Assembly (NCBI GenBank): GCA_028688535.1
Contig: JAQTXY010000135.1
Location: forward strand, 1-5,955
DNA length: 5,955 nt
Source of the DNA: Methanothrix sp.
GTDB lineage: Archaea; Halobacteriota; Methanosarcinia; Methanotrichales; Methanotrichaceae
Reading direction: 5' to 3'
In this document: piece after piece, positions 5,302 to 5,955 of the stretch
Layout: each line of letters opens with the position of its first letter
Numbering within the stretch: the first letter of the stretch is position 1
Notes under the pieces: generated by a model
Database searches by the model: none
Told to the model about the DNA's origin: nothing
Seen by the model: the letters and a program-made list of their open reading frames with translations, nothing else
Program-made: the position numbers and the translations under genes

Positions 5302-5955
5302 GGTTCTCTCTTTTTATCGACCACCGCATAGGCAAGCGAATGCAGGCTGCATACCGCCCTTCCGGCATTCGTTCCGCAGAAATAGTCTCGTTTAAGGTCC
5401 TCGCTGGTCACGTTATGAACCCGAGAAAAACCGCACGACTCCAGGAACGTCTCGACTGCACCCTCATTGATTCCAAACTCTAACGGTTCACCCAATTGCA
5501 CTAGCTGGTTGTGGATATTCTTTCCAGCTAGAAGCTCGCAGCTTCCATCAACTACGGATTGAATGTAATAATCGAAGAGTATGGCGCTCCCTTTTCCAGA
5601 ATTTTTTGCGATGAAAGAAAAGATATCATCCACTGTTTCAGGTGAAAGGTACATGAGGAGTCCTTCCATGATAAAAAGGGTCTTTAGAGATCGATCGTAT
5701 CCCTTTTCGAGCAGCTTTAGGCCAAGGTTATCTTTGGCCAAATCAACAGGAACATACACAATATGATCGGGCAGCAGGCCAAAGATCTTTCGTATTTTCT
5801 CGATTTTTGAGGCTTGAGTAGCTGGATGGTCCACCTCAAAAGATCTTATCTTCTTCAGGCCATCGATTCTATATGGACGAGAGTCGTACCCTGCGCCCAG
5901 AATTACAAGCTGCACGACCCCTTCATCAATCGACCTGCTTATAAAATCATCAAAA
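5298..5955 (-). CDS. TIGR00027/LCMT-like SAM-dependent methyltransferase, 5' end outside window
   Basis: The C-terminal 218 residues of a class I SAM-dependent methyltransferase related to leucine carboxyl methyltransferases (TIGR00027, PF04072). In visible numbering: FDDFI at 1-5, SAM-binding ILGAGYDSRPYR (18-29), acidic FEVDHPATQ (39-47), FIMEGLLMYL (94-103) and GEPLEFGIN (155-163), all in family order. The frame is open to the window edge with no stop, and the conserved FDDF segment precedes the possible GTG at 5915, so the true start lies beyond the window; I do not use the GTG. Family members are usually about 260-300 residues, so roughly 50-80 are missing. The stop TGA overlaps the start of the SDR stump, so the two were probably once an operon. 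Members methylate carboxyl or hydroxyl groups of small molecules or polyketide-like products; the substrate here is unknown. Confidence 0.88.
   Translation of the reverse strand, partial: FDDFISRSIDEGVVQLVILGAGYDSRPYRIDGLKKIRSFEVDHPATQASKIEKIRKIFGLLPDHIVYVPVDLAKDNLGLKLLEKGYDRSLKTLFIMEGLLMYLSPETVDDIFSFIAKNSGKGSAILFDYYIQSVVDGSCELLAGKNIHNQLVQLGEPLEFGINEGAVETFLESCGFSRVHNVTSEDLKRDYFCGTNAGRAVCSLHSLAYAVVDKKREP

Noticed and set aside
1..5955. Mobile elements, CRISPR arrays, tRNA/rRNA genes or a defence system
   Set aside because: No terminal inverted repeats, transposase or integrase motifs, regularly spaced repeats or cloverleaf structure were seen, and the genes are metabolic or envelope enzymes.

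Overview
All the genes I can support lie on the minus strand, so the window reads from right to left. It looks archaeal, most likely a methanogen of the Methanosarcinales/Methanothrix type. The evidence is AT-rich TATA-like boxes in the gaps, strong AGGAGGTGAT-type ribosome binding sites, and two exported proteins very rich in N-glycosylation sequons. A penicillin-binding-protein-4-like enzyme with an altered motif also fits an organism without ordinary murein. The genus is inference; a bacterial origin is not excluded by anything I could compute.

Right edge (about 5176-5955): the 3' part of a TIGR00027/LCMT-like SAM-dependent methyltransferase whose start lies beyond the window. Its stop codon overlaps by ATGA the start of a second gene. 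That gene opens with a textbook short-chain dehydrogenase nucleotide-binding motif (ITGASSGLG) but loses all family resemblance after about 17 codons and stops at 41. It looks like the stump of a translationally coupled SDR gene.

Middle (about 2770-5040): a candidate TATA box, a leader of about 135 nt with a strong predicted hairpin, and then a secreted S9 family prolyl-oligopeptidase-type serine peptidase of 700 residues. It has a complete Ser-Asp-His triad and a DxDxDG calcium-type loop just before the hydrolase domain. An 82-nt gap with T-tracts and another TATA-like box separates it from a secreted D-alanyl-D-alanine carboxypeptidase/PBP4-family protein (1032-2687). The two may form an envelope or surface protein-processing pair, although each seems to have its own promoter signal. 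A 9-bp stem hairpin followed by T residues lies just after the PBP4-like gene and probably ends its transcript.

Left (6-963): a TATA-like AT run and two palindromes precede a class I SAM-dependent methyltransferase (6-707) with a strong Shine-Dalgarno sequence. Between them lies a 77-codon open frame of doubtful status. The palindromes sit where transcription would be expected to start, which suggests an operator.

No RNA gene, insertion sequence, CRISPR array or plus-strand gene could be supported. The points most worth a second look are the KTG-box change (KGG) in the PBP4-like protein, the SDR stump, the leader hairpin of the peptidase gene and the palindromes upstream of the left methyltransferase.
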